From positions 1 through 5,501 of the forward strand of contig JAJRPK010000174.1 of the NCBI GenBank assembly GCA_024280785.1: a stretch of 5,501 nt of DNA. The letters are read 5' to 3'. The first letter of the stretch is position 1. Every line of letters begins with the position of its first letter. This stretch comes from Gammaproteobacteria bacterium. GTDB taxonomy: Bacteria > Pseudomonadota > Gammaproteobacteria > Pseudomonadales > UBA7434. The position numbers and the translations under genes are program-made. The notes below the pieces were generated by a model. That model saw nothing but the letters and a program-made list of their open reading frames with translations. It was not told where the DNA came from and did not search any database. Below, piece by piece: positions 1-5,501 of this stretch.

Positions 1-21
1 AATATGTCCCTATAGTTCGAC

Positions 22-39
22 GCTGGCATCCCTGCCAGC
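22..39. repeat. Perfect inverted repeat (hairpin) in the left non-coding end
   Basis: GCTGGC (22-27) is exactly complementary to GCCAGC (34-39) around the six-base loop ATCCCT. No T-run follows on either strand, so it does not look like an intrinsic terminator. GC-rich palindromes of this form are common in dispersed intergenic repeats of gammaproteobacteria, and this may be the end of such an element entering from outside the window. The rest of 1-125 shows no convincing open reading frame. The hairpin is seen directly; its repeat status is inference. Confidence 0.45.
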
Positions 40-125
40 AACGGTCTTGAAATAAAGGACATTCTTTTCAAAGACCTCGGTAGTAGCAACCCCTTCTAAC
101 ATTCATTAACTTAAATATTCGGAAA

Positions 126-770
126 ATGTCTACCAACAGCACCAGTGCCTTAGCCGTCAAATTATTTTATGTGCACGATCCAATGTGCAGCTGGTGCTGG
201 GCTTTTAAGCCCTCGTTAGATACGCTAAGAAAAGAGCTCCCCGATCGAATTCACGTGATTAAATTGCTCGGCGGTTTGGCCCCTGACTCCGAACAGCCCA
301 TGTCAAAGGAAACACAAAGCTTTGTTCAAGGCAATTGGCACGAGATTCAACGACGGGTTCCCAACACCGAATTCAATTTTGATTTTTGGACCCAGTGCCA
401 GCCCATGCGTAGCACCTACCCGGCTTGCCGCGCAGTCATTGCCGCTAGACAGCAAGGCGAACAATACGACGACGAGATGACTTTAGCGATTCAGCGAGCG
501 TATTACTTACAAGCAAAAAACCCTTCGAATAAAGAAACACTTGTCAATTTGGCCGATGTAATAGGGATAAATAAAAAACAGTTTGAAATAGATTTAGCGA
601 GCGAAAAAGTCGAACGTATTTTGATGACGGAGCTTCGTCAACGTCGTACATTAGAATTAAATTCTTTTCCTGACTTGCTGATTGTCACCGCGACTAAAAG
701 CCTGTTAATAGCGCCGGATTATTTAAGTACTGACGTTATGTTGACGACTATTTTATCGGTAAAAAATTAG
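126..770 (+). CDS. DsbA family protein (thioredoxin fold, FrnE/COG3531-like)
   Basis: Probable cytoplasmic thiol-disulfide oxidoreductase or isomerase of the DsbA superfamily, 214 residues, a usual length for the group. After a short leader and the first beta strand (residues 11-17) comes the active-site motif C21-S-W-C24 in the context DPM-CSWC-WAF, typical of the predicted protein-disulfide isomerases related to FrnE. The middle (about 60-165) is the helical insertion of DsbA proteins, and S180-F181-P182 fits the conserved cis-proline loop facing the CxxC. No signal peptide or membrane segment is visible, so it is unlikely to be the periplasmic DsbA of protein secretion. The ATG at 126 is the only plausible start before the motif; GGA lies just 2 bases upstream of the initiation codon run, so the ribosome site is poor. 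The gene converges on the methyltransferase with 24 bases between them. Substrate unknown. Confidence 0.88.
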   Translation: MSTNSTSALAVKLFYVHDPMCSWCWAFKPSLDTLRKELPDRIHVIKLLGGLAPDSEQPMSKETQSFVQGNWHEIQRRVPNTEFNFDFWTQCQPMRSTYPACRAVIAARQQGEQYDDEMTLAIQRAYYLQAKNPSNKETLVNLADVIGINKKQFEIDLASEKVERILMTELRQRRTLELNSFPDLLIVTATKSLLIAPDYLSTDVMLTTILSVKN

Positions 771-794
771 GGCCTAGTAAGCCGATGTAATTAA

Positions 795-1541
795 CTACCA
801 AGCATTACCCGCAATTATCGTTAAGGGATTCTTTATCGTCATCTTCGTGTTGGGATCACCCCAGACCTTAGTCAAATTCTCTTTCGCCGCATTGAAAAAG
901 TCATCACCAATTTCCTCCATACAGCGCCTTGTCGCCGACCAAGTATGAAGATAATCGACAAATTGATGTAGATCCCACTGATTAGTTAAATCTATGTCGG
1001 GTGTAGCCAATCTCTTAAAAGGAAAATCAACGGTTTTATAACCATCCCACACTATTCGGTTATTACTGGCCCAATACGGTTCGATGATCTTTTTTAAACT
1101 CTGTTCGACCACATCATCAACCGCATTATTGACTGCCGGCCAAATATAAGAATAAGCAACAAACACACCGCGAGGATTTAACACCCGCGACACTTCATCC
1201 CAATATTTTTCATAATCGAACCAATGCAAGGCCTGAGCAACATTGACCAGATCAAATTGATGATCCATGTAGTTTGTGTTTTCGGCAGCTTGAACCGAAT
1301 ATTCAATATTCGGTGATTGAAACGCATTGGCAATTTGCTCGTGACTGATATCAGAGGCATAGACCTTAGAAAATGATTTGACTAGCCCTACGGCGGCTTG
1401 TCCATTCCCCGAAGCACAGTCCCACGCCCGATCGCGCCCATTAGTTATCGAGGAAATAAAATCAAATAAAGCTTGCGGATACATTGGGCGAGCGACGGCA
1501 TAAAGATCGGCTTTATCTGCAAAAAGTTTTTCTGTTTCCAT
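795..1541 (-). CDS. Class I SAM-dependent methyltransferase (Methyltransf_11-like)
   Basis: Predicted S-adenosylmethionine-dependent small-molecule methyltransferase of 248 residues. The N-terminus carries the F-A-x-x-A-x-x-Y-x-x-x-R-P-x-Y-P signature (about residues 7-22) seen in the trans-aconitate methyltransferase/CRG1-like branch. Motif I is D41-C-A-S-G45-N-G47, the SAM-binding glycine loop; D64 at the end of the next strand should bind the ribose hydroxyls; F96-DLVNVAQALHWFD (to 109) is the motif IV region. The C-terminal half is an alpha/beta cap that normally determines the acceptor. An in-frame GTG lies 13 codons upstream at 1580, directly after the stop of the preceding gene, but has no ribosome site. 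The ATG at 1541 is preceded by GGAGAG at a good distance and is chosen. Last gene of the minus-strand cluster, 39 bases after the SnoaL-like gene. The acceptor substrate cannot be predicted. Confidence 0.87.
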   Translation of the reverse strand: METEKLFADKADLYAVARPMYPQALFDFISSITNGRDRAWDCASGNGQAAVGLVKSFSKVYASDISHEQIANAFQSPNIEYSVQAAENTNYMDHQFDLVNVAQALHWFDYEKYWDEVSRVLNPRGVFVAYSYIWPAVNNAVDDVVEQSLKKIIEPYWASNNRIVWDGYKTVDFPFKRLATPDIDLTNQWDLHQFVDYLHTWSATRRCMEEIGDDFFNAAKENLTKVWGDPNTKMTIKNPLTIIAGNAW

Positions 1542-1580
1542 TAGCTTCTCTCCATCCGTAATACCATGCACGTCGCGCAC

Positions 1581-1997
1581 TCAGCGGTTTTCAAACGTCC
1601 CCAACTGCGATTGATACAAGGTATCGAGGTATTCCCAAATCTCGCTGATTTTTCCGCTATCTATAGAAAACAACATGATGTAATCATTTTTGTAATCAGT
1701 GCCGTTCGCTAATTTCGCAACTAAAGTAAACTGTGACATGACGGCGCTCTCATCGGCCACCAGCCTCTGTATTTTTACCTCCAAAGAACCCGGTTGATAA
1801 ATTCCGACACCGGAACCTAACAGATCCATCACCGCCGCATGCCCCACTCTGGGATTAGGCTTAATATCAGGATTTGACTGCGGAACATGCCACACTACAT
1901 CGGCGGTAAATAGATCTCCTAACGAGACCGTAGTATCAACACCCGCTACCACCTGAAAATATTGCTGGATTAATGCCTTATTCGATACAATAGTCAT
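1581..1997 (-). CDS. SnoaL-like / NTF2-fold domain protein
   Basis: Small single-domain protein of 138 residues with the NTF2-like alpha+beta barrel layout: N-terminal helices (residues 5-31, ending D-L-F), the strand V-V-W-H-V-P (34-39), a helix with G52-H-A-A (about 50-61), and long strands ending in K116-ISEIWEYLDTLY (to 128). The pattern matches the SnoaL-like polyketide cyclase and ketosteroid isomerase-related superfamily. Members include isomerases, cyclases, epoxide hydrolases and many of unknown role; the acid-base residues that would separate these cannot be assigned safely here. The ATG at 1997 follows the SDR stop by 14 bases; AGGG lies about 12 bases upstream, further than ideal. 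The tight spacing implies co-transcription with the SDR, so a role on the same or a neighbouring intermediate is a fair inference. Confidence 0.82.
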   Translation of the reverse strand: MTIVSNKALIQQYFQVVAGVDTTVSLGDLFTADVVWHVPQSNPDIKPNPRVGHAAVMDLLGSGVGIYQPGSLEVKIQRLVADESAVMSQFTLVAKLANGTDYKNDYIMLFSIDSGKISEIWEYLDTLYQSQLGTFENR

Positions 1998-2011
1998 AAA
2001 ATATTATTACC

Positions 2012-2773
2012 CTAGTTTGCGTAATAGATACCGCCGTTAATATGCCAAACTTGGCCGTTGACCCAGCTCCCTTCGTCAGACATTAAAAAGGCTACCGCCG
2101 CCGCTATATCGTTGGGGACACCACCGCGTGTGCTGTTTACATTAGCAGCCATTTTTTCTAATAATTCACGGCTCATATTTTTAGTCGCCGCTTCTGTTGT
2201 TATAAATCCCGGTGCAATCGCATTACAACGAATACCCTCTTGCCCCCACCTTGACGATACGTGCCGGCAAATGGCATTTATCGCGGCTTTCGACGCCGCG
2301 TATGCTGGACGAACATTTTCCCCAATCACTGACGAACCAGAAGAAGTACAAACAATACTTCCCCCACCCTGCTTTAGCAAATGCGGCAAGGCTTCTCTGA
2401 TTAACAGCTGTGTGCCTATAACATTCACGTTAAAAGTTCTTTCCCAAACAGATAAATCCATCTTCAAAATATCGGTGTCGTCAGCAATGACGCCGAGATC
2501 GGCCACGTTAGCAAACACGCCGCTCAATTGACCGTAATGTGATAGTGTTTTCTCTACCAGAGACGGGATAGACTTTTGGCTCGACTGATCAAATTCAATC
2601 GCAATGGCTTCGCCTCCTTTATCAGAAATAATTTTTGCACTTTCTTCAGCACCGGCAAGATTATAATCACCAATGGCAATTTTGGCTCCGTACTGCGCCA
2701 AAATTATCGACGCCTCCCTACCAATACCCGAACCGCCACCTGCAACCAATATAACCTGATTCTTTAGCTTCAT
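2012..2773 (-). CDS. SDR family oxidoreductase (short-chain dehydrogenase/reductase)
   Basis: Predicted NAD(P)(H)-dependent alcohol/ketone oxidoreductase of 253 residues, the normal length of classical SDRs. The Rossmann dinucleotide loop is A11-G-G-G-S-G-I-G18, and D36 at the end of the second strand favours NAD(H) over NADP(H). The catalytic set is complete: N117 (in N-V-I-G), S145, Y158 and K162 (Y-A-A-S-K), followed by the P188-G189 cofactor motif and the usual C-terminal G-Q-V-W-H-I-N-G-G. Two structural motifs deviate: the first position of TGxxxGxG is alanine, and the usual NNAG is A88-N-V-A91. Many SDRs of this type act on hydroxyacyl-CoA, steroid or alicyclic alcohols, but no substrate can be assigned. 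First gene of the minus-strand cluster; AGG about 10 bases before the ATG is the likely ribosome site. Divergent to the CoA-transferase. Confidence 0.93.
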   Translation of the reverse strand: MKLKNQVILVAGGGSGIGREASIILAQYGAKIAIGDYNLAGAEESAKIISDKGGEAIAIEFDQSSQKSIPSLVEKTLSHYGQLSGVFANVADLGVIADDTDILKMDLSVWERTFNVNVIGTQLLIREALPHLLKQGGGSIVCTSSGSSVIGENVRPAYAASKAAINAICRHVSSRWGQEGIRCNAIAPGFITTEAATKNMSRELLEKMAANVNSTRGGVPNDIAAAVAFLMSDEGSWVNGQVWHINGGIYYAN

Positions 2774-3103
2774 TTGATATTTACCTAGCGAATGGTTTTA
2801 ACGTTATTGTTCAACTTTTTTTCTTTTATGTTCAGTACGCAGCGTAGACCTATACTTTGTTTTACTCCTACGCCAACGATTAAGGCAATAATCTACCTGC
2901 TCATCTTCTGCATTGCAATTGCTTAGCGAGTCCAATCGTATAAAAATGAAAACCATGGAATTGAAAACCCTAAAATTCAAAACAAAGGCCCGCTTACTTT
3001 ATTTCCAAAAATTAAAATATTCTCGCCACCTTATTCAGTACAATCTGCGTTCACTTATAACAGCTATTTACTACGACTATTTAATACAATAAGGTTATTT
3101 GCC
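2774..3103. promoter_or_regulatory. Divergent intergenic region between SDR and CoA-transferase
   Basis: This AT-rich spacer must hold the promoters for both gene sets. On the minus strand a possible promoter is TTGGCG (2876-2871) with TATAGG (2854-2849), 16 bases apart; on the plus strand TTATAA (3055-3060) and TACAAT (3085-3090) are only weak -10 candidates without a good -35. AAGG at 3091-3094 is the ribosome site of the CoA-transferase, 9 bases before its ATG. An 8-base palindrome GCAATTGC lies at 2915-2922, and TGAAAACC occurs twice, at 2947-2954 and 2962-2969, 15 bases apart; either could be an operator. A 48-codon open frame (2946-3092, +) has no ribosome site and is not called as a gene. 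That promoters lie here follows from gene layout; the exact sites are uncertain. Confidence 0.5.
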
Positions 3104-4318
3104 ATGGATATACGCTTACAAGATGGCCCCGAAGGGCCCTTACGAAATATCAAGGTAATCGATATCACAACGCAAATCACCGGCCCGTTATGCAGCCAAG
3201 AGCTGGGTGATTTAGGTGCTGATGTGATTAAAATTGAACCTCTTCACGGCGAGATCGCCCGTTGGTCAACCCCGCCTGAAAAGGCCAATCTGTCGGGCTA
3301 TTTTTGTCAAATCAATCGCAATAAACGTAGCCTGTCGCTCGATTTAAAAAGCCCGGAAGGCATAAAAGTACTAAAAAAACTGGCTGAAACTGCTGACGTA
3401 TTGGTCGAAAACTTTCGAGGCGGAGTGGCCGACAAACTAGGCATTGGTTACGAAGACCTGAAGAAAATTAACAAACGATTGATCTATGTTTCAATCACAG
3501 GGTTTGGTTCCACTGGCCCACGTTCTACAGAACCCGCGTATGACATGTTAATGCAAGGCATGGTAGGAATGATGCCTATCCAAGGCAAAGCATTTACCGG
3601 CAAGCCGCAATTATCTCAATCTGCCATTGTAGACAAAACCACTGGCATTACCGCCGCCGGAGTTACCTTAGCAGCATTATATGCACGCGATAGCAAGGAG
3701 GGTACCGGCTTAGGCCAACGGGTCGATGTTCCAATGATGGATGCCTACGCAGCAAATGCTCTGCCCGACGTTATGGGTGGAGACACTTTCGTTCCTAGCG
3801 AGCTACCCGAACCATCACCGTTGGCAGTATTACGCACTTGGGAAACCGCCGATGGTTATGCCGTCGGCATGGCATTAATGGACAATCATTTCGCCGCATT
3901 CTGCGAAGCTCTCGAATGTCCCGAATTATTGGAAAAGCCTGGTTGCCGGAACCTAGGGGAGCGCTACGCCGACTTTGATTATTGGTTAGATCAAATGGCC
4001 GTTGTCATAAAGAAATTTACTACAGAAGATTTTCTGGCCAAAACGAAGCAAGCAGGTATACCCTTTGGCCCAGTAAAAACAGTTCGGGAATTTTATGAGG
4101 AGCCCCAAGTCAAGAACAACCGCACGATCTTTGATGTCGAGCATCCCGAGGCGGGGACGATGCGTTATGTCCGCTACCCCGGACATTTGTCGGCAACGCC
4201 CGCCTCCTTCCATCGGCATCCGCCGCGGTTGGGAGAACACAATGACGAAATACTGGCCGAAATTGGCTACAAAGACAAAGATATTTCTGCGCTAAAAGAT
4301 AAGGGGGTCATCAATTAG
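3104..4318 (+). CDS. CaiB/BaiF family (class III) CoA-transferase
   Basis: Predicted cytoplasmic enzyme that moves CoA between acyl-CoA and a free carboxylic acid through an aspartyl-CoA anhydride. At 404 residues it has the full family length. Visible landmarks in order: G13? region P-L-R-N-I-K-V-I-D with G27-P28 near the N-terminus; L37-G-A-D-V-I-K-I-E45 strand; N71-R-N-K-R-S76, the conserved CoA-pocket segment; D98-V-L-V-E-N-F-R-G106; S130-I-T-G-F-G-S-T-G138; and D177 in the S-A-I-V-D segment, aligned with the catalytic aspartate (D169 in formyl-CoA transferase). The C-terminal part has G-I-P-F-G-P (318-323) and P374-R-L-G-E-H379, both typical. Relatives use oxalate, carnitine, succinate/benzylsuccinate, bile acids or methylacyl-CoA (racemases), so the substrate is open. 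Start ATG at 3104 with AAGG upstream. First gene of a plus-strand pair, divergent from the SDR. Confidence 0.95.
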   Translation: MDIRLQDGPEGPLRNIKVIDITTQITGPLCSQELGDLGADVIKIEPLHGEIARWSTPPEKANLSGYFCQINRNKRSLSLDLKSPEGIKVLKKLAETADVLVENFRGGVADKLGIGYEDLKKINKRLIYVSITGFGSTGPRSTEPAYDMLMQGMVGMMPIQGKAFTGKPQLSQSAIVDKTTGITAAGVTLAALYARDSKEGTGLGQRVDVPMMDAYAANALPDVMGGDTFVPSELPEPSPLAVLRTWETADGYAVGMALMDNHFAAFCEALECPELLEKPGCRNLGERYADFDYWLDQMAVVIKKFTTEDFLAKTKQAGIPFGPVKTVREFYEEPQVKNNRTIFDVEHPEAGTMRYVRYPGHLSATPASFHRHPPRLGEHNDEILAEIGYKDKDISALKDKGVIN

Positions 4319-4376
4319 CATGATCTAACTACACACATACATTTAACTATCCCTAACATCAGCCAAGGAACCACTA

Positions 4377-4799
4377 ATGCCAGAATCTACACTCCCCGTT
4401 AAACACCTGTTTAAAATTACACTCAACACGAGTGATCCCGTCATGATTACCGACGCGCCGCAAGGTTCTCGGATGCTTATCGATGTGACCGGGGGCTCGT
4501 TCAAAGGTGAACGACTCAGCGGCACCGTAGTGAGTCCAGCAGGCGATTGGGTGACGCTGCGTGCCGATGGCAGTATCAAGCTCGACGTGCGACTCATTCT
4601 TAAGACTGATGACGATGCTATGATTTACATTAGCTATAACGGTATCGGATTGTTTGGAGAGGATGGCCTGAAAGCGCGAAGTGCTCCGTTATTTGAAACG
4701 GGTGATGAGCGTTATGCGTGGCTTAATACTATCCAAGGTGTCGGAATTGGTGGGTTAGAAGGTAGTGATGTTGTTTATGAGATTTATGAGTTGCTGTAG
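4377..4799 (+). CDS. DUF3237 (UPF0311) family protein
   Basis: A 140-residue protein that fits the DUF3237/UPF0311 family, whose biochemical function is not established. Family landmarks are visible in order: H10-L-F-K-I near the N-terminus, A27-P-Q-G-S-R32, V37-T-G-G-S-F-K-G-E-R-L-S-G49, G56-D-W58, R62-A-D-G65, L69-D-V-R72 followed by the L-x-T-D-D-x-A segment (75-81), W115-L-N117 and the closing Y134-E-I-Y-E138. Strands dominate, consistent with a beta-barrel fold; there is no signal peptide or membrane helix. The ATG at 4377 has AAGGA at 4365-4369, seven bases upstream, a strong start. It follows the CoA-transferase by 58 bases with no terminator seen between them, so the two are probably one operon. 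The context suggests a role in metabolism of a CoA-linked or ring-containing compound; that is inference. Confidence 0.88.
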   Translation: MPESTLPVKHLFKITLNTSDPVMITDAPQGSRMLIDVTGGSFKGERLSGTVVSPAGDWVTLRADGSIKLDVRLILKTDDDAMIYISYNGIGLFGEDGLKARSAPLFETGDERYAWLNTIQGVGIGGLEGSDVVYEIYELL

Positions 4800-4825
4800 G
4801 CTTTTCTCTGCTTGTATGTACGTGT

Positions 4826-4846
4826 AACTTCTGTAGAGGTTTTTTT
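4826..4846 (+). terminator. Possible intrinsic terminator after the DUF3237 gene
   Basis: AACTTC (4826-4831) pairs with GAGGTT (4836-4841), with one T-G wobble, around the loop TGTA; a run of seven T spans 4840-4846. It sits 26 bases after the stop codon, where a terminator for the CoA-transferase/DUF3237 operon is expected. The stem is short and AT-rich. A longer alternative pairs CTCTGC (4806-4811) with GTAGAG (4833-4838). Efficiency is doubtful. Confidence 0.42.
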
Positions 4847-4924
4847 GTGCGTTTGGGGTGTTAGTCTCTACCGAAGCGGGTTAGGTATTTTGGCTTGAAG
4901 TTTCGTGCTTCGATTAGAAGTGAG

Positions 4925-5022
4925 TGTCGGGGTCGCCCGACGGCGAGGTACTTTTTGCAACAGCACAAAAAGTGCCCAAAAATGCCGTAAGCGTTCCGTC
5001 GCTTAAGCGCGGAAGCTTGCGG
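4925..5022. repeat. Structured intergenic repeat with three consecutive hairpins
   Basis: Three stem-loops follow each other closely. The first pairs GTCGGG (4926-4931) with CCCGAC (4936-4941) around GTCG. The second pairs 4947-4957 with 4966-4976, 11 base pairs with one wobble and an 8-base loop. The third pairs 4985-4998 with 5010-5022, 13 pairs with a bulged G at 4993 and one wobble; its loop closes further through CGC (5000-5002) and GCG (5007-5009) over TTAA. The block GGCGAGGTACTTTTT, loop, AAAAAGTGCCCAAAA resembles a dispersed intergenic repeat I recognise from many proteobacterial genomes. Apparent reading frames over it on both strands (4924-5211 + and 4861-5049 -) have low-complexity or unrecognised products and look spurious. 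Hairpins are seen directly; the family link is from memory. Exact element borders are unknown. Confidence 0.6.
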
Positions 5023-5252
5023 AGTAGGGTTATTTGTGAACATCCACATCGCACGTTTTACACCAACTTTGACAAGCCATTAAGAACCGTAGTTTCGTTG
5101 ATGCTTGGAACGAGTCTGGGGCGGCTCAATGATGGTGGCTCAAAGGAGTTGGGTAAAAGAGGTATGGTTGTAAAATCTGTGGCTAGCCTACGTAGCGCGA
5201 TCAAAACATAAAGAGTGCTTACTGTGCGTGCATCAATTCGTACAGATCCTCA
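5023..5252. other. Non-coding spacer before the MOSC gene
   Basis: This stretch joins the structured repeat to the 3' end of the MOSC gene. The plus-strand frame open to 5211 lacks a usable ribosome site at its start within the repeat, and its product resembles no family I know. No hairpin with a T-run serves the minus-strand MOSC gene here. I see nothing else supportable. Confidence 0.4.
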
Positions 5253-5501
5253 TCATTTATCAAAGGCTGCTCCAACAAATAGTTTCCCGCTAGAAAGCAC
5301 ATCGGCACGAAGTCCCGCTTTTCGAACAAATGCTTTAACTACTTCTGATTGGCTAATCGATTTGTTTTGAAGCAATGATCCAAGTGACTTGCAAGGCTCA
5401 CATAATTCTATTCCCAGAAATTTTAAATCACCTACGACAAACTCTTTGCCTGCCAAATTATTGAGACTAACACCGGTCGTTATAATATTTCGTCGAGTTG
5501 C
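5253..5501 (-). CDS. MOSC domain-containing protein, C-terminal part (runs off the window)
   Basis: The 82 visible residues are the end of a MOSC domain, the molybdenum-cofactor sulfurase C-terminal fold, a beta-strand domain thought to carry or transfer sulfur for metal-sulfur cluster enzymes or to act in Moco-dependent reductions. Reading from the window edge, the frame starts A-T-R-R-N-I-I-T-T-G-V, the typical S/R-R-N-I-x-T-x-G-V signature, followed by L-x-G-K-E-F-x-V-G-D-L. Then comes L-C-E-P-C-K-S-L, containing the conserved cysteine of the family, and the closing strand pattern F-V-R-K-A-G-L-R-A-D-V-L-x-x-G and G-A-A-F. An in-frame TTG at 5456 is internal to the domain and is not the start; the true start lies beyond 5501. 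TGA stop at 5253-5255. Partial, so total length and any extra domains are unknown. No link to the CoA-transferase locus is evident. Confidence 0.85.
   Translation of the reverse strand, partial: ATRRNIITTGVSLNNLAGKEFVVGDLKFLGIELCEPCKSLGSLLQNKSISQSEVVKAFVRKAGLRADVLSSGKLFVGAAFDK

Noticed and set aside
771..794. Terminator between the convergent DsbA-like and methyltransferase genes
   Set aside because: Only a 3-base GGC/GCC pairing is present with no T-run, so no intrinsic terminator can be supported in the 24-base gap.
1542..1580. Upstream GTG start for the methyltransferase
   Set aside because: It abuts the stop of the previous gene with no ribosome site, whereas the ATG at 1541 has GGAGAG at proper spacing and begins just before the conserved N-terminal signature.
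2058..2531. 157-residue plus-strand reading frame
   Set aside because: Lies wholly antisense to the SDR, which has all catalytic motifs; the product has no recognisable domain.
4343..4597. 84-residue minus-strand reading frame
   Set aside because: Antisense to the DUF3237 gene, serine/leucine-rich shadow product with no family resemblance.
4861..5049. 62-residue minus-strand reading frame
   Set aside because: Also lies over the structured repeat; its cysteine-rich stretch is the repeat read in reverse. No ribosome site.
4924..5211. 95-residue plus-strand reading frame with GTG start
   Set aside because: Its first half is the translated hairpin repeat, there is no ribosome site at the GTG, and the product matches no family I recognise. 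Such frames over dispersed repeats are usually spurious.
5163..5260. Resemblance to the start of ribosomal protein L36 type B (V-A-S-L-R-S-A, then H-K-E-C after a 2-base shift)
   Set aside because: Only about a dozen residues match, a frameshift is needed, and nothing like the R-R-R-G-R or C-K-S-N-P-R-F part follows. Chance is the simpler explanation, though a profile search of the three forward frames would settle it.

Overview
The window looks like chromosomal DNA of a free-living, probably marine, gammaproteobacterium. This rests on moderate G+C (judged by eye), protein sequences of gammaproteobacterial style and a structured intergenic repeat of a kind common in that group. It is inference, because no rRNA or other taxonomic marker is present.

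Layout, left to right. Positions 1-125 are non-coding and hold a perfect hairpin (22-39). A cytoplasmic DsbA-like thioredoxin-fold protein follows on + (126-770). It converges, with only 24 bases between stop codons, on a three-gene minus-strand cluster transcribed right to left: a short-chain dehydrogenase/reductase (2012-2773), a SnoaL/NTF2-fold protein (1581-1997) and a class I SAM-dependent methyltransferase (795-1541). A 330-base spacer (2774-3103) separates the SDR from a divergent plus-strand pair: a class III (CaiB/BaiF) CoA-transferase (3104-4318) and a DUF3237 protein (4377-4799). A weak terminator-like hairpin follows at 4826-4846. Next comes a gene-free stretch with a three-hairpin structured repeat (4925-5022). 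The window ends inside the C-terminal part of a MOSC-domain protein on the minus strand (5253-5501).

How the genes may work together: the SDR, SnoaL-like protein, CoA-transferase and DUF3237 protein are enzyme types that often cluster in catabolic loci where an organic acid is activated as a CoA thioester and a ring or side chain is oxidised. The divergent arrangement around one promoter region suggests co-regulation. The substrate cannot be read from the sequence, and no regulator or transporter is present. The DsbA-like and MOSC genes are probably unrelated neighbours. I see no phage, CRISPR, transposase, tRNA or rRNA feature. The best candidates for something little described are the DUF3237-containing module and the folded repeat.
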